A stretch of 7,957 nucleotides of DNA from the NCBI GenBank assembly GCA_030643345.1, contig DAOWMA010000076.1:1-7957 (forward strand). Reading direction: 5' to 3'. Position numbers and translations under genes: made by a program. This DNA is from Spirochaetaceae bacterium. GTDB taxonomy: Bacteria > Spirochaetota > Spirochaetia > B11-G9. A model generated the notes under the pieces. That model was given only the letters and a program-made list of their open reading frames with translations. It did no database searches and had not been told where the DNA came from. Positions 1-6,364 of this stretch are shown piece by piece; the stretch's first letter is position 1, and the number at the start of each line of letters is the position of its first letter.

Positions 1-291
1 GATTGTCAGCATAATAAGGGAGAAGAATCCCATACCTACAGCTCTTGCAGCATCTTTTTTTCCATAATTTTCACTTAGAATATCAGTAACTAAAAAACTT
101 GTTGCATAAACAATATTTCCCAGTGTGGCCGTAAGCCCAAACAGTTCTACAGTTTTTGTTACCTGAATATTAGCAACAATAACAGCAATGGGTACCCACA
201 GATAGAGTCCTGCCTTACCCCATATTCTATAACTTATAAGTATTGCTCCAAAATTCACAAGCAGCATTGCCGCCCATAGAAGTTCATTCAT
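1..291 (-). CDS. yhhQ: Queuosine precursor transporter, YhhQ/DUF165 (Vut_1) family, N-terminal part
   Basis: The gene runs off the left edge; 97 codons from the ATG are present. Family members are integral inner-membrane proteins that import precursors of the tRNA base queuosine (preQ0/preQ1 or queuine), usually about 210-240 aa. Two hydrophobic helices are visible at about residues 4-22 and 28-44. They are followed by ANIQVTKTVELFG and by the family-typical stretch TLGNIVYATSFLVTDI then LSENYGKKDAARAV, which identifies the protein. The ATG is preceded by AGGAGA at good spacing. The gene begins 22 bp after the metallopeptidase stop, so it is probably the third gene of an operon with that gene and the LPP20 lipoprotein. 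The substrate is inferred from the family; no queuosine synthesis gene is visible here. Confidence 0.9.
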   Translation of the reverse strand, partial: MNELLWAAMLLVNFGAILISYRIWGKAGLYLWVPIAVIVANIQVTKTVELFGLTATLGNIVYATSFLVTDILSENYGKKDAARAVGMGFFSLIMLTI

Positions 292-313
292 AGTTTTCTC
301 CTGTCAGTTCTTT

Positions 314-1111
314 TTATTTGCCTGTAATTTGGCTGAGGCTCTTCTCTATTTCCCTGAGACGTTTATTAAAACTAGCTATGCTGCGCTCTATTCGCTGCTT
401 TTCCTTCTGCAGTCGCAATACAGGATCCTCCTGGATAGCTGCTGATGATGCAAACCGGGTTTTAACCAAGTCAGGGCTGCTCCCTCTTAGAAAAGCTTCT
501 TCCGCCATCCTGCGATCTTCTCCTGGTTTTATCCGGGCAAGGGTCTTCATGTTTTCATATCCAACCTCAGGGTTTATATCTTCCTTATAAACGCTGATAA
601 GTTGTTTTGCAGCTGTTCTGCCAAGCCCCAGCTCCCTGTCAACATAATCATCAAAACTCATATCATATTTAAGGCAGAGTTGATAGGATTTCATTAGAAG
701 TCTACCAAAGTCTCTCATCATCTCCCCATTTTTCAGGATAAATTTCTCTTTAATCTCCCTGGTCAGAACCTGAAAATCCGGTTCTGTTTTAAACTTATTG
801 ACATAGATCTTTAATCCCTCTGCTTTTCCCAATAGTCCATGAAGTATTGACCAGAACTCTTTGGTGTGCGCTCTTCTGGAAACAGGTATAGGAGAATCTG
901 TTACATGGATATGATGTGCAAATTCATGAATTGCAGTATAAAAAAGAGCATTCTGATCCTCTGTATTTCTATTATGAATAATAATCTCTCTGGAATCGGG
1001 CTTATACAAGCCGTCTACCTTTTTACTCTTTTTTCCGGAAAAGATAACCGAAAATTCCTCAACATCTCCCTTCAACTGAAGGAGGAGTTCTTTTACCTGA
1101 GTCTGGTTCAT
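314..1111 (-). CDS. SprT-like zinc metallopeptidase with HTH-like middle and coiled-coil tail
   Basis: This is a 265-aa cytoplasmic protein without a signal peptide. Residues about 20-100 look like a minimal SprT/WLM-type gluzincin. H62-E63-F-A-H66 is a complete HExxH zinc motif, and H82 in RRAHTKEFW is a plausible third ligand, as in the H-x-x-x-F-W element of SprT-like peptidases. Residues about 145-195 (FDDYVDRELGLGRTAAKQ onward) resemble the helix-turn-helix segments of phage and plasmid DNA-binding proteins. Residues about 230-262 form a charged heptad-like coiled coil (QKEKQRIERSIASFNKRL). The substrate is unknown. SprT proteins cut DNA-bound proteins and ImmA-type peptidases cut repressors, so a role at DNA is possible but inferred. 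It lies 28 bp after lipoprotein gene 1140-2480 and 22 bp before the YhhQ gene. The ATG has an AGGA-type ribosome site only a few bases upstream. Confidence 0.75.
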   Translation of the reverse strand: MNQTQVKELLLQLKGDVEEFSVIFSGKKSKKVDGLYKPDSREIIIHNRNTEDQNALFYTAIHEFAHHIHVTDSPIPVSRRAHTKEFWSILHGLLGKAEGLKIYVNKFKTEPDFQVLTREIKEKFILKNGEMMRDFGRLLMKSYQLCLKYDMSFDDYVDRELGLGRTAAKQLISVYKEDINPEVGYENMKTLARIKPGEDRRMAEEAFLRGSSPDLVKTRFASSAAIQEDPVLRLQKEKQRIERSIASFNKRLREIEKSLSQITGK

Positions 1112-1139
1112 TTATCCTGCCCTGGCTGTAAATAGCTGT

Positions 1140-2480
1140 CTAGTTTAGAGAAAGAGCTTTAACAATCCCTTCCACATACTCAGAATTACTTTCAAGAGCT
1201 TCCACAAGCTTTGCAAAAGCTCTGTCATGTGCCTGTTCCGGTGTCAGGCCACCATCCTTGAACTGATCGCTTTCATAACTGTAGATAGTCTTCCCTTTTT
1301 TAACCAGAGATATAACAGCACTGGCCTGGGCCATATCAGGTGCTCCCTCTAAATATTTTGGAAAGTCTGAAATTCTAATGTCAAATTTTATGTATGGAGA
1401 ATCTACGGGACCTACTTTAAAAGGCAGATTGCGTGAGGAGAAAAGTGATTTTACAGTTCCATCGACACCATAGAGATCAATTCCGTCAGGAGTAACCAGT
1501 TCAAGACCTATGGAAACTGTCTGAACATCCACAATAATTACTTTCTCCGGAAGAATCACCTTCTGTAATGATTCATCAAAACCAATTTTCTTCCTATCTA
1601 TAGTAAGAGTTATATGATTTTGTCCCATCATTAACTCACCGGATTTAATTTCACTGTGGAATGTTCCATTTTGATCTGTCAAAGAACTAAGAATATTCTT
1701 ACCCGCCTCAGATAAAAGAGAAAAGGGCATATTCCCAATACGGGAAGAAATATTTGAATTCATAGCAATAGAAAAAGCTGCAGACTGTCCTGTTTCAACC
1801 TCAATATTTTCAGGTTTAACACTTAGATAGATCGAATCCAGATGCTGCTTGAGCATATTGCCTATTAAATCAATTAAAGAACCGGCTTCTCCATTAAAAG
1901 TAGTTTTAAGAAATCCGGAATATGGTGATTCTTTAATCAAATTCCGTGCTTTTATCAGCTCCTGAATCCTTGTAACCAGGGGTCTGTCAAAATCATTCAG
2001 AACAGGAGTAAGAAATTCCTTTATTCTGGAGATTAATGCATCCATCTCCTCTTTTTTTATCCGTTCCCATTCAGCTTTCGAAAGTCGCATATATACCCAG
2101 AAGCCTGCTTCTTCAGAATAATAGGTATCTACAATTTCAACCCCGGACAAACTCTTTTCAACAACGGCAGTAATCTCGTCCACTGTAGAAGTGGAATAAT
2201 TTCCTTCAGAATCATCTTTAGTAAGAATTACGATCTCATTATGAATTTCTACCGAAATAGATGCTGCAACATTTGACCGCGCACCAGCCTCTGCAATTTT
2301 CCGATCCTCTGCCTCATTACCGGTATTGGAGCCTGCAATCCCAATATAATATGCACCATCAACAGGATAGTTATTCATCCATTCGGGACGATTTGGATCA
2401 ATTTTTACCGGTCCGCCACCAGTAGCACAGGATAAAATAAATATTGATGTTAACATTATAGCTGCAATTTTTTTCATCAT
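1140..2480 (-). CDS. LPP20-type lipoprotein, 446 aa, multidomain
   Basis: This is a predicted lipoprotein. Residues 1-17 form a signal peptide (two Lys, then a hydrophobic core) ending in the lipobox FILSC, with C18 as the lipidation site. Residues 31-133 form an LPP20/FlgT-N-like module: RPEWM at its start, YYIGIAG, a helix with AEAGARSNVAASISVEI, and the closing strand GFWVYMRLSK. Residues about 135-215 are mostly helical. Residues about 217-300 look like a beta-sandwich (ENIEVETGQSAAFSI). The C-terminal part (330-445) is a mixed alpha/beta domain ending in PEQAHDRAFAKLVEALE. LPP20 proteins are surface or periplasmic-face lipoproteins in Helicobacter and are common in spirochaetes, but their biochemical role is not settled. 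The start is ATGATG with AAGGAG seven bases upstream. The ribosome site and start codon lie inside one arm of the 2480-2638 inverted repeat. It is probably the first gene of an operon with the peptidase and the YhhQ gene. Confidence 0.85.
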   Translation of the reverse strand: MMKKIAAIMLTSIFILSCATGGGPVKIDPNRPEWMNNYPVDGAYYIGIAGSNTGNEAEDRKIAEAGARSNVAASISVEIHNEIVILTKDDSEGNYSTSTVDEITAVVEKSLSGVEIVDTYYSEEAGFWVYMRLSKAEWERIKKEEMDALISRIKEFLTPVLNDFDRPLVTRIQELIKARNLIKESPYSGFLKTTFNGEAGSLIDLIGNMLKQHLDSIYLSVKPENIEVETGQSAAFSIAMNSNISSRIGNMPFSLLSEAGKNILSSLTDQNGTFHSEIKSGELMMGQNHITLTIDRKKIGFDESLQKVILPEKVIIVDVQTVSIGLELVTPDGIDLYGVDGTVKSLFSSRNLPFKVGPVDSPYIKFDIRISDFPKYLEGAPDMAQASAVISLVKKGKTIYSYESDQFKDGGLTPEQAHDRAFAKLVEALESNSEYVEGIVKALSLN

Positions 2481-2638
2481 AAGATACTCCTTAATTCAGG
2501 CTGTCCCTTAACTTAATCCCACTGAATCGAGGCTTAGTTTTAAGGCTCAAACACTGATATACTGTAGTACACATTATACTAAAGTACATAATTAGTGAAT
2601 TACGGGGTTACCGGACAGCCTCAATTACCAGTATCTTA
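2480..2638. repeat. 159-bp near-palindromic element (MITE-like or RNA stem) reaching a start codon
   Basis: Left arm 2480-2512 and right arm 2607-2638 are inverted repeats. On the same reading both carry taagatact, taatt, aggctgtcc and taac in the same order, separated by 2-3, 1 and 2 unmatched bases (27 identical positions over about 32). Inside lie a smaller imperfect stem, 2529-2548 (8-bp arms with one mismatch, 4-base loop), and a weaker pair, 2552-2558 with 2591-2597. The ends with aggctgtcc resemble terminal inverted repeats of some insertion sequences, so a non-autonomous MITE is one reading; a possible 3-bp direct repeat (tca) flanks the 2499-2620 core. The other reading is a leader RNA stem. 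The left arm contains the AAGGAG ribosome site and the first base of the start codon of the 446-aa lipoprotein gene. Confidence 0.75.
2560..2586 (-). promoter_or_regulatory. Possible -10 box flanked by two TACTnnAGTA palindromes
   Basis: On the minus strand a perfect TATAAT lies at 2573-2578, near the centre of the inverted-repeat element and about 93 bases upstream of the lipoprotein start codon. Palindromes of the form TACT-nn-AGTA lie at 2577-2586 and 2560-2569, one overlapping and one just downstream of the -10. No good -35 is present: the best nearby candidate is TTCACT with a short 15-bp spacer. If used, this promoter would start inside the element and leave out the distal arm, so the long stem would not form in that transcript. 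The reading is tentative because the region is AT-rich. Confidence 0.3.
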
Positions 2639-2732
2639 GTATTTTTCGTACCCCTTTGCAATATCTTTTAATACCCATCAAATACAGCTGTAGAGACATA
2701 CAATTCGGTACTACCCATCTTTTCTCTACTAC

Positions 2733-4166
2733 TTATTCAACAATCTTTCCTTCGCCGGGTTCAAGAAACCAGTTTTTCCCCTTAATCTTTTTCTTAATGG
2801 ACTGATAATTAGTGAAATCCAACTGTGAGAACTTCAAAGCACGTAAAAACATTCTGGCAACCGGAGAGGGACGACCCTTACGGGAAAGAGCCCTCAGGGC
2901 CAATAGATAATCCTCTCTATAAACCGTAGGAATAATAATACTGGGAAAACCTGCGGACAAAAGTTCCCGGTTAAGAATAATTCTGCAAGTTCTTCCATTA
3001 CCGTCTGCAAATGGATGAACTTCAGAAACAACAAAACTAAAAAAAATACCCCTGGCAATAGGATGAGAGATTGTTTCTGAAATCTTAAAAGCCCTGTTTA
3101 ATGTTCCTTCAACATAATCGGGATGTACAAAAACAGTATCCCCTGCCCTGTTCTCTTTTGTTTTAAACTCTCCGGGGAACTTGTCAAGTCTTGTAGAAAT
3201 AACTGTTTTATTAATATACCTCATACTATCTATGAAGTCCGGAAAAGAGCGGGGAGATGCAGTCATAAATAACCTGTTTGAAACAATTTGAAATGTTCCT
3301 GAAACGTCATGAGAATCATTAACTCTGTTTTCAATCTCTTTTTTGTCAAAAACAATTTGCTCAGCTTCTTCAATTAAAAATTCAGTTCCCTCTATATAGT
3401 TTGAGAAATAGCTTTCAAAAAATGCTTTATTCTCAAAATATTCGTCATTATCGAGATTTATATCCAAATTATCAGGATAGTAAATGGTCTCCAAATGATT
3501 TGCCAGTACCCAGAACAACTCAACTTTTTTATCATCCACGGGAAGTCCGGCCGCCCTGTTAATAGAACGTTTCCCATGTAATTCTACATCTTTTGACCCT
3601 AAAAGAGTTCCTATAATTCCAGCAAGCCTGTTATAGGGATTAGGCATGTTGAGTTCTGCAGATATTTTTTTTGATTCGTCCCTGAAAGAATTCAAGGCGT
3701 CTTCTCCCCACTGAGTCATCATCTCCTCAAGCCTGTCCTCCAGCTCACCTATAGGCAGATATCTGTCATCACCGACTTTAACTTTTGAATTGATAAGAGA
3801 ATCTAAAAATGCCCTCTCAAGGCTTGCCGTTTGTGCTTTCATTAATGCACTTCTGTTTGAAGTGCTCAGAGGATTTCCCCTAATAAGCTTAAACTTAACT
3901 CCTCCGATTTCAACGGTTTTTGACTGTCTGGAGACAAGATAGATATAATTCAGGGGACTGGGCTTAAATTCGATAGCACTTCTGTAACTAATCACAGAAT
4001 TTTTAAAGGCATGGGCTGCAATTAAGGGCCATTGATATCTCATGACCCTCCTAAGCTCCTTATCATCATAAATACTTGTATAAATTCCGGTATAAATTTT
4101 TCTGATCGTTCCTTCAGAGGACAACTTCCTTCTCTCTGAATTTGATCCGAAATAAAAATAATTCAT
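2733..4166 (-). CDS. Fic-domain AMP-transferase with AbiEi-like N-terminus and class II inhibitory motif
   Basis: This is a 477-aa protein. Fic enzymes transfer AMP (or related groups) from a nucleotide to hydroxyls of target proteins. The full core motif HPFADGNGRTCR is present at 384-395, with catalytic H384 and the phosphate-binding GNGR. Upstream, S255-NYI-E259-G260 fits the (S/T)xxxE(G/N) inhibitory helix, with E259 expected to block ATP, so this is a class II, self-inhibited Fic protein. Residues about 11-125 resemble AbiEi-type antitoxins: an IRKIYTGIYTS wing-like strand, then VISYRSAIEF, TVEIGGVKFKLIRG and SLERAFLDSLI. The canonical HTH helices before the wing are missing or very diverged. 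The gene stands alone, with 269 bp upstream and 252 bp downstream. The ATG lacks a clear Shine-Dalgarno; a TAA in frame upstream and the absence of any other ATG, GTG or TTG support it. A self-regulating toxin-like or stress-response enzyme is likely; the target is unknown. Confidence 0.9.
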   Translation of the reverse strand: MNYFYFGSNSERRKLSSEGTIRKIYTGIYTSIYDDKELRRVMRYQWPLIAAHAFKNSVISYRSAIEFKPSPLNYIYLVSRQSKTVEIGGVKFKLIRGNPLSTSNRSALMKAQTASLERAFLDSLINSKVKVGDDRYLPIGELEDRLEEMMTQWGEDALNSFRDESKKISAELNMPNPYNRLAGIIGTLLGSKDVELHGKRSINRAAGLPVDDKKVELFWVLANHLETIYYPDNLDINLDNDEYFENKAFFESYFSNYIEGTEFLIEEAEQIVFDKKEIENRVNDSHDVSGTFQIVSNRLFMTASPRSFPDFIDSMRYINKTVISTRLDKFPGEFKTKENRAGDTVFVHPDYVEGTLNRAFKISETISHPIARGIFFSFVVSEVHPFADGNGRTCRIILNRELLSAGFPSIIIPTVYREDYLLALRALSRKGRPSPVARMFLRALKFSQLDFTNYQSIKKKIKGKNWFLEPGEGKIVE

Positions 4167-4204
4167 TTTACTGTATTTACAACCACCTATAGCACAAATA
4201 ATGT

Positions 4205-4233
4205 ATTATAGTTACAGAGTAACAGAATTACTG
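4205..4233 (-). promoter_or_regulatory. Probable fic -10 box with adjacent operator-like palindrome
   Basis: On the minus strand TATAAT occupies 4205-4210, which would give a leader of about 33 nt before the fic ATG. Immediately upstream, 4211-4223 is a perfect palindrome GTTAC-AGA-GTAAC. It overlaps a second alternating half-site pair (GTAA...TTAC), so half-sites repeat across 4211-4231. No convincing -35 hexamer is present at 17 bp (CAGTAA), as expected if the promoter depends on, or is masked by, a protein bound in the spacer. Autoregulation by the AbiEi-like part of Fic is inference. Confidence 0.4.
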
Positions 4234-4372
4234 CATTTTAACAAGGAAAAATTTTACATTCCAGCTATTTGCGCTGTATTTAAATTATACCTAATATAGC
4301 ATCCAATAACTCTAATATTTCCAATTTTGCATGCGCAAATCGCCATTCATAACATAAAAAAGGCCGCATCGT

Positions 4373-4396
4373 AAAAACCTATATTCGTGAAGGTTT
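4373..4396 (-). terminator. Weak candidate terminator after the 290-aa lipoprotein gene
   Basis: On the minus strand AAACCT (4391-4396) pairs with AGGTTT (4375-4380) across a 10-base loop, and the second arm runs into five T in a row. It lies about 40 bases past the stop of gene 4436-5308. The stem is only 6 bp and the T run short, so it is a weak call. Another T6 tract follows at about 4356-4361 without a clear stem. Confidence 0.3.
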
Positions 4397-4435
4397 GTAC
4401 AGCGAATAAACTAAAAACATTGATAATATAAACTC

Positions 4436-5308
4436 CTATTGATCTACAGGGCAAACTGCAAGAGTATAATAAGTATCACCATTATCGGTACTCCATCGCC
4501 CCAGTACGTAGAAGCCCTTAATATATGTCGATGTTACCTCATAATTGGTTTCGCTGAATGCCGAACCCGATATTTCTGATTCACGATCAGCTCTCTTTGC
4601 TTTAACCACAACAGAAACCTGTTTTGCAAGATTTGCCAGAGCCTGTTCATCTGCTCTTCTTATTGAATCTATCTTGTACCTACTTCGCTGTACAGTTCCA
4701 ATACCTACAAGATAACCATCAATTTCAGGTAAATTATACAACCAGTCAGGTCCATTTCCTTCTCCGGATGCTTTTTCTACATTACCTTTATAATTAATTC
4801 CATCCAATTCTGCCAGAATATAGGTGCCCTCATTATCCCTGTAATGGTTTCTGACTTTTATTTTTGACTCAAGGTCCCTGGCCAATCCACGATCATACTG
4901 CACATCAATAGCCTCAAGATATCCCAGATCTCTATTATTACTCTTTACAGCAAATTTTGCCTCCACTTTTGACCTGGAAAGCATTGAAGCCTGCCTGGCG
5001 GCTTCAGAGACAGCTATTTCAATCTCCTCCTCCCTATAGGCTCTTCTTGGAATGAAAGAGGAAAATAACAGATTCCCATTATCCGGTGCTGTATCCCACA
5101 TGAAACTGTATTCAGGATTTGTAAAATCAATAACTCCCTGAACTACCACAGGTTCAATATATTTCTGGGATGGTCCCTGATTTCCTGTTTTCTCTATAAG
5201 CACAAATTCACTCTCTATAGACCGTTCACCAGAAGCAGAAGCACAAGAGAGTAACCCAATAGAACTTATAACAAAAATAATGAGCATAATCCTGATCTTT
5301 AGTTTCAT
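4436..5308 (-). CDS. LPP20-type lipoprotein with two tandem modules, 290 aa
   Basis: This is a predicted lipoprotein. The signal peptide MKLKIRIMLIIFVISSIGLL leads to lipobox LLSC, with C22 lipidated. Two LPP20-like modules can be seen. The first is diverged (about residues 78-170: a strand, then EIAVSEAARQASMLSRSKVEAKFAV split over a helix and strand, closing with GTYILAELDG). The second is clearer (187-286: GPDWLYNLP, DGYLVGIGTV, RRADEQALANLAKQVSVVV, and the closing GDTYYTLAV). This looks like an internal duplication of the fold found alone in the 192-aa neighbour. The gene starts 97 bp after that neighbour, beyond a strong terminator, so it depends on read-through or on an unrecognised promoter. 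The Shine-Dalgarno before the ATG is poor (AAGATAG). The function is unknown; a cell-envelope role is inferred from the signal peptide and family. Confidence 0.82.
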   Translation of the reverse strand: MKLKIRIMLIIFVISSIGLLSCASASGERSIESEFVLIEKTGNQGPSQKYIEPVVVQGVIDFTNPEYSFMWDTAPDNGNLLFSSFIPRRAYREEEIEIAVSEAARQASMLSRSKVEAKFAVKSNNRDLGYLEAIDVQYDRGLARDLESKIKVRNHYRDNEGTYILAELDGINYKGNVEKASGEGNGPDWLYNLPEIDGYLVGIGTVQRSRYKIDSIRRADEQALANLAKQVSVVVKAKRADRESEISGSAFSETNYEVTSTYIKGFYVLGRWSTDNGDTYYTLAVCPVDQ

Positions 5309-5353
5309 AAATCTATCTTAATATCTTTTTCCTTATTTTGCTATAAAAAACCC

Positions 5354-5387
5354 AAAAAAAAAGCTGTTCCGTTTACAGGAACAGCCT
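5354..5387 (-). terminator. Intrinsic terminator of the 192-aa lipoprotein gene
   Basis: On the minus strand GGCTGTTCC pairs with GGAACAGC(T) across a 7-base loop (TGTAAAC), followed directly by nine T. It lies about 20 bases past the stop of gene 5406-5984, in the right orientation. The stem is 8 perfect base pairs, several of them G-C, so this is the strongest terminator in the window. Confidence 0.9.
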
Positions 5388-5405
5388 TCTATTCATAAAT
5401 TTTCT

Positions 5406-5984
5406 CTACTTTACAGGTTGTGATACTGTTGGATTATTAGCAAGCTGGTAGTCCAGTTTCTCAAGAGCCTGAGCTGCTTTGAATTCTGCAAATGCGGCAT
5501 CTTCATTTCTTTCAAATCCCTCTGCAACATCCTCGAATGAATCGATAAGAGCATCCTTACCATATACCATTAACACCCAGACACCACCGTCATCCATAGG
5601 GACTCTACTCTTGGGGGTTGCACCGCTTAGTGTTGTATCTGTAATCTGTCTTGTAATTGTTTCAACAAAACTTATTAATTGGGTATTTTCATCAACACCA
5701 GCTTCCTGAGCATAAGCAGTAATAGCTTCCTGAATCGTTGTCTCAATCTGACTGGCAATATCTGCTCTGGCATTTGTCTCTGCAACCTTTATAGAAAGAG
5801 CCATAGTAGACTGTTTTGCAAAACCTACTCCATAGATGGCATCTGTAGCCATTGGAGGATTCAGAACAAAGTCCGGGAGTCCTGATTTATCTTGTTCCAC
5901 AGCCACTGGAGCCGGTGCCGAAGCACAGGACATTGCAAACAACGCAACCATAATAACCAAAAGAGCAATTGTAATCTTTTTCAT
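5406..5984 (-). CDS. LPP20-type lipoprotein, single module, 192 aa
   Basis: This is a predicted lipoprotein with signal peptide MKKITIALLVIMVALFAM and lipobox AMSC, so C20 is the lipidation site, followed by an Ala/Pro linker. Residues 36-143 form one LPP20 module: LPDFVLNPPM, DAIYGVGFAK, the helix KVAETNARADIASQIETTI, and the closing strand GVWVLMVYGKDAL. The tail (145-192) is helical and acidic (FEDVAEGFERNEDAAFAEF), then a short polar end. It is the simplest of the three family members here. The start is well set: ATG with AGGAG seven bases upstream. It has its own promoter (6018-6046) and its own terminator (5354-5387), so it is probably a single-gene unit and may be well expressed. The role is unknown; an envelope lipoprotein is the safe description. 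Confidence 0.87.
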   Translation of the reverse strand: MKKITIALLVIMVALFAMSCASAPAPVAVEQDKSGLPDFVLNPPMATDAIYGVGFAKQSTMALSIKVAETNARADIASQIETTIQEAITAYAQEAGVDENTQLISFVETITRQITDTTLSGATPKSRVPMDDGGVWVLMVYGKDALIDSFEDVAEGFERNEDAAFAEFKAAQALEKLDYQLANNPTVSQPVK

Positions 5985-6017
5985 GTTTTTCTCCTGTATA
6001 ATTTTTAATCAATCTAA

Positions 6018-6046
6018 AGGATAACGCTTAATAATGAATTTTTCAA
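6018..6046 (-). promoter_or_regulatory. Promoter of the 192-aa lipoprotein gene
   Basis: On the minus strand TTGAAA (6041-6046) and TATCCT (6018-6023) are separated by exactly 17 bp. Transcription would start near 6011, giving a leader of about 27 nt that carries the AGGAG ribosome site. Confidence 0.55.
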
Positions 6047-6103
6047 CTAAATCACTGTTTTTTTTAGCTTTTCATTTATTATTAAATATTATATATTCAA
6101 CAC

Positions 6104-6340
6104 ATGGCAAAAACAAAATTATTTACCTATATAATCGATGGTCTAAATGCTGAAAATGGTGAAATAATAAAAAAAGCTCTTCAAAAAATTCCAGAAATAA
6201 AAAGTATTACTATAGATACTATCCAGGGAACTGTAGCTCTTCTCTCAACAAAGGATTATGAGATAGAAGTTAAATATGCCTGCGAGATAGCCGGAGCTAG
6301 TTTCCGTATTAAAATGAAAACAAAAAAGGGATTTTTTTGA
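6104..6340 (+). CDS. Small HMA-like protein lacking the CxxC metal site
   Basis: This is a 78-aa basic protein. The predicted order strand-helix-strand-strand-helix-strand (LFTYIIDGL, EIIKKALQKIP, IKSITIDTI, GTVALLS, EIEVKYACEIAG, FRIKMKT) matches the ferredoxin-like fold of heavy-metal-associated domains. The usual G-M-x-C-x-x-C loop reads G-L-N-A-E-N-G, so both metal-binding cysteines are replaced (A16, G19). Classical copper chaperone activity is therefore unlikely. The only Cys is C60 in the second helix. No Shine-Dalgarno precedes the ATG, and AT-rich -10-like sequence (TATTATATATT) lies 4-18 bases upstream, so the mRNA may be leaderless; a TAA in frame at 6083-6085 bounds the start. It is divergent from the 192-aa lipoprotein gene and convergent with the ACT gene, 24 bp away. 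The function is unknown. Confidence 0.65.
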   Translation: MAKTKLFTYIIDGLNAENGEIIKKALQKIPEIKSITIDTIQGTVALLSTKDYEIEVKYACEIAGASFRIKMKTKKGFF

Positions 6341-6364
6341 GTCAGTCCTGCCCTAATAGTAATC

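Noticed and set aside
318..1135. Plus-strand open frames at 318-590 and 866-1135
   Set aside because: They lie antisense within the metallopeptidase gene, which has a full catalytic motif; their products show no recognisable domain.
2683..2729. Perfect palindrome TACAGCTGTA (2683-2692) and nested arms gtagaga/tctctac (2690-2696, 2723-2729) after the fic stop, considered as a fic terminator
   Set aside because: The 26-base loop and the absence of a following T run do not fit an intrinsic terminator, and there is no other support for function.
4265..4340. Inverted 8-mers atttgcgc (4267-4274) and gcgcaaat (4333-4340), and a 13-mer ctatttgcgctgt shared with 7147-7159
   Set aside because: A 13-mer pair in 8 kb of AT-rich DNA is roughly expected by chance, and the second site has no inverted partner, so no repeat family can be claimed.
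5479..6024. Plus-strand frames at 5479-5709, 5679-5885 and 5836-6024
   Set aside because: They are antisense to a clear lipoprotein gene with its own promoter, ribosome site and terminator.
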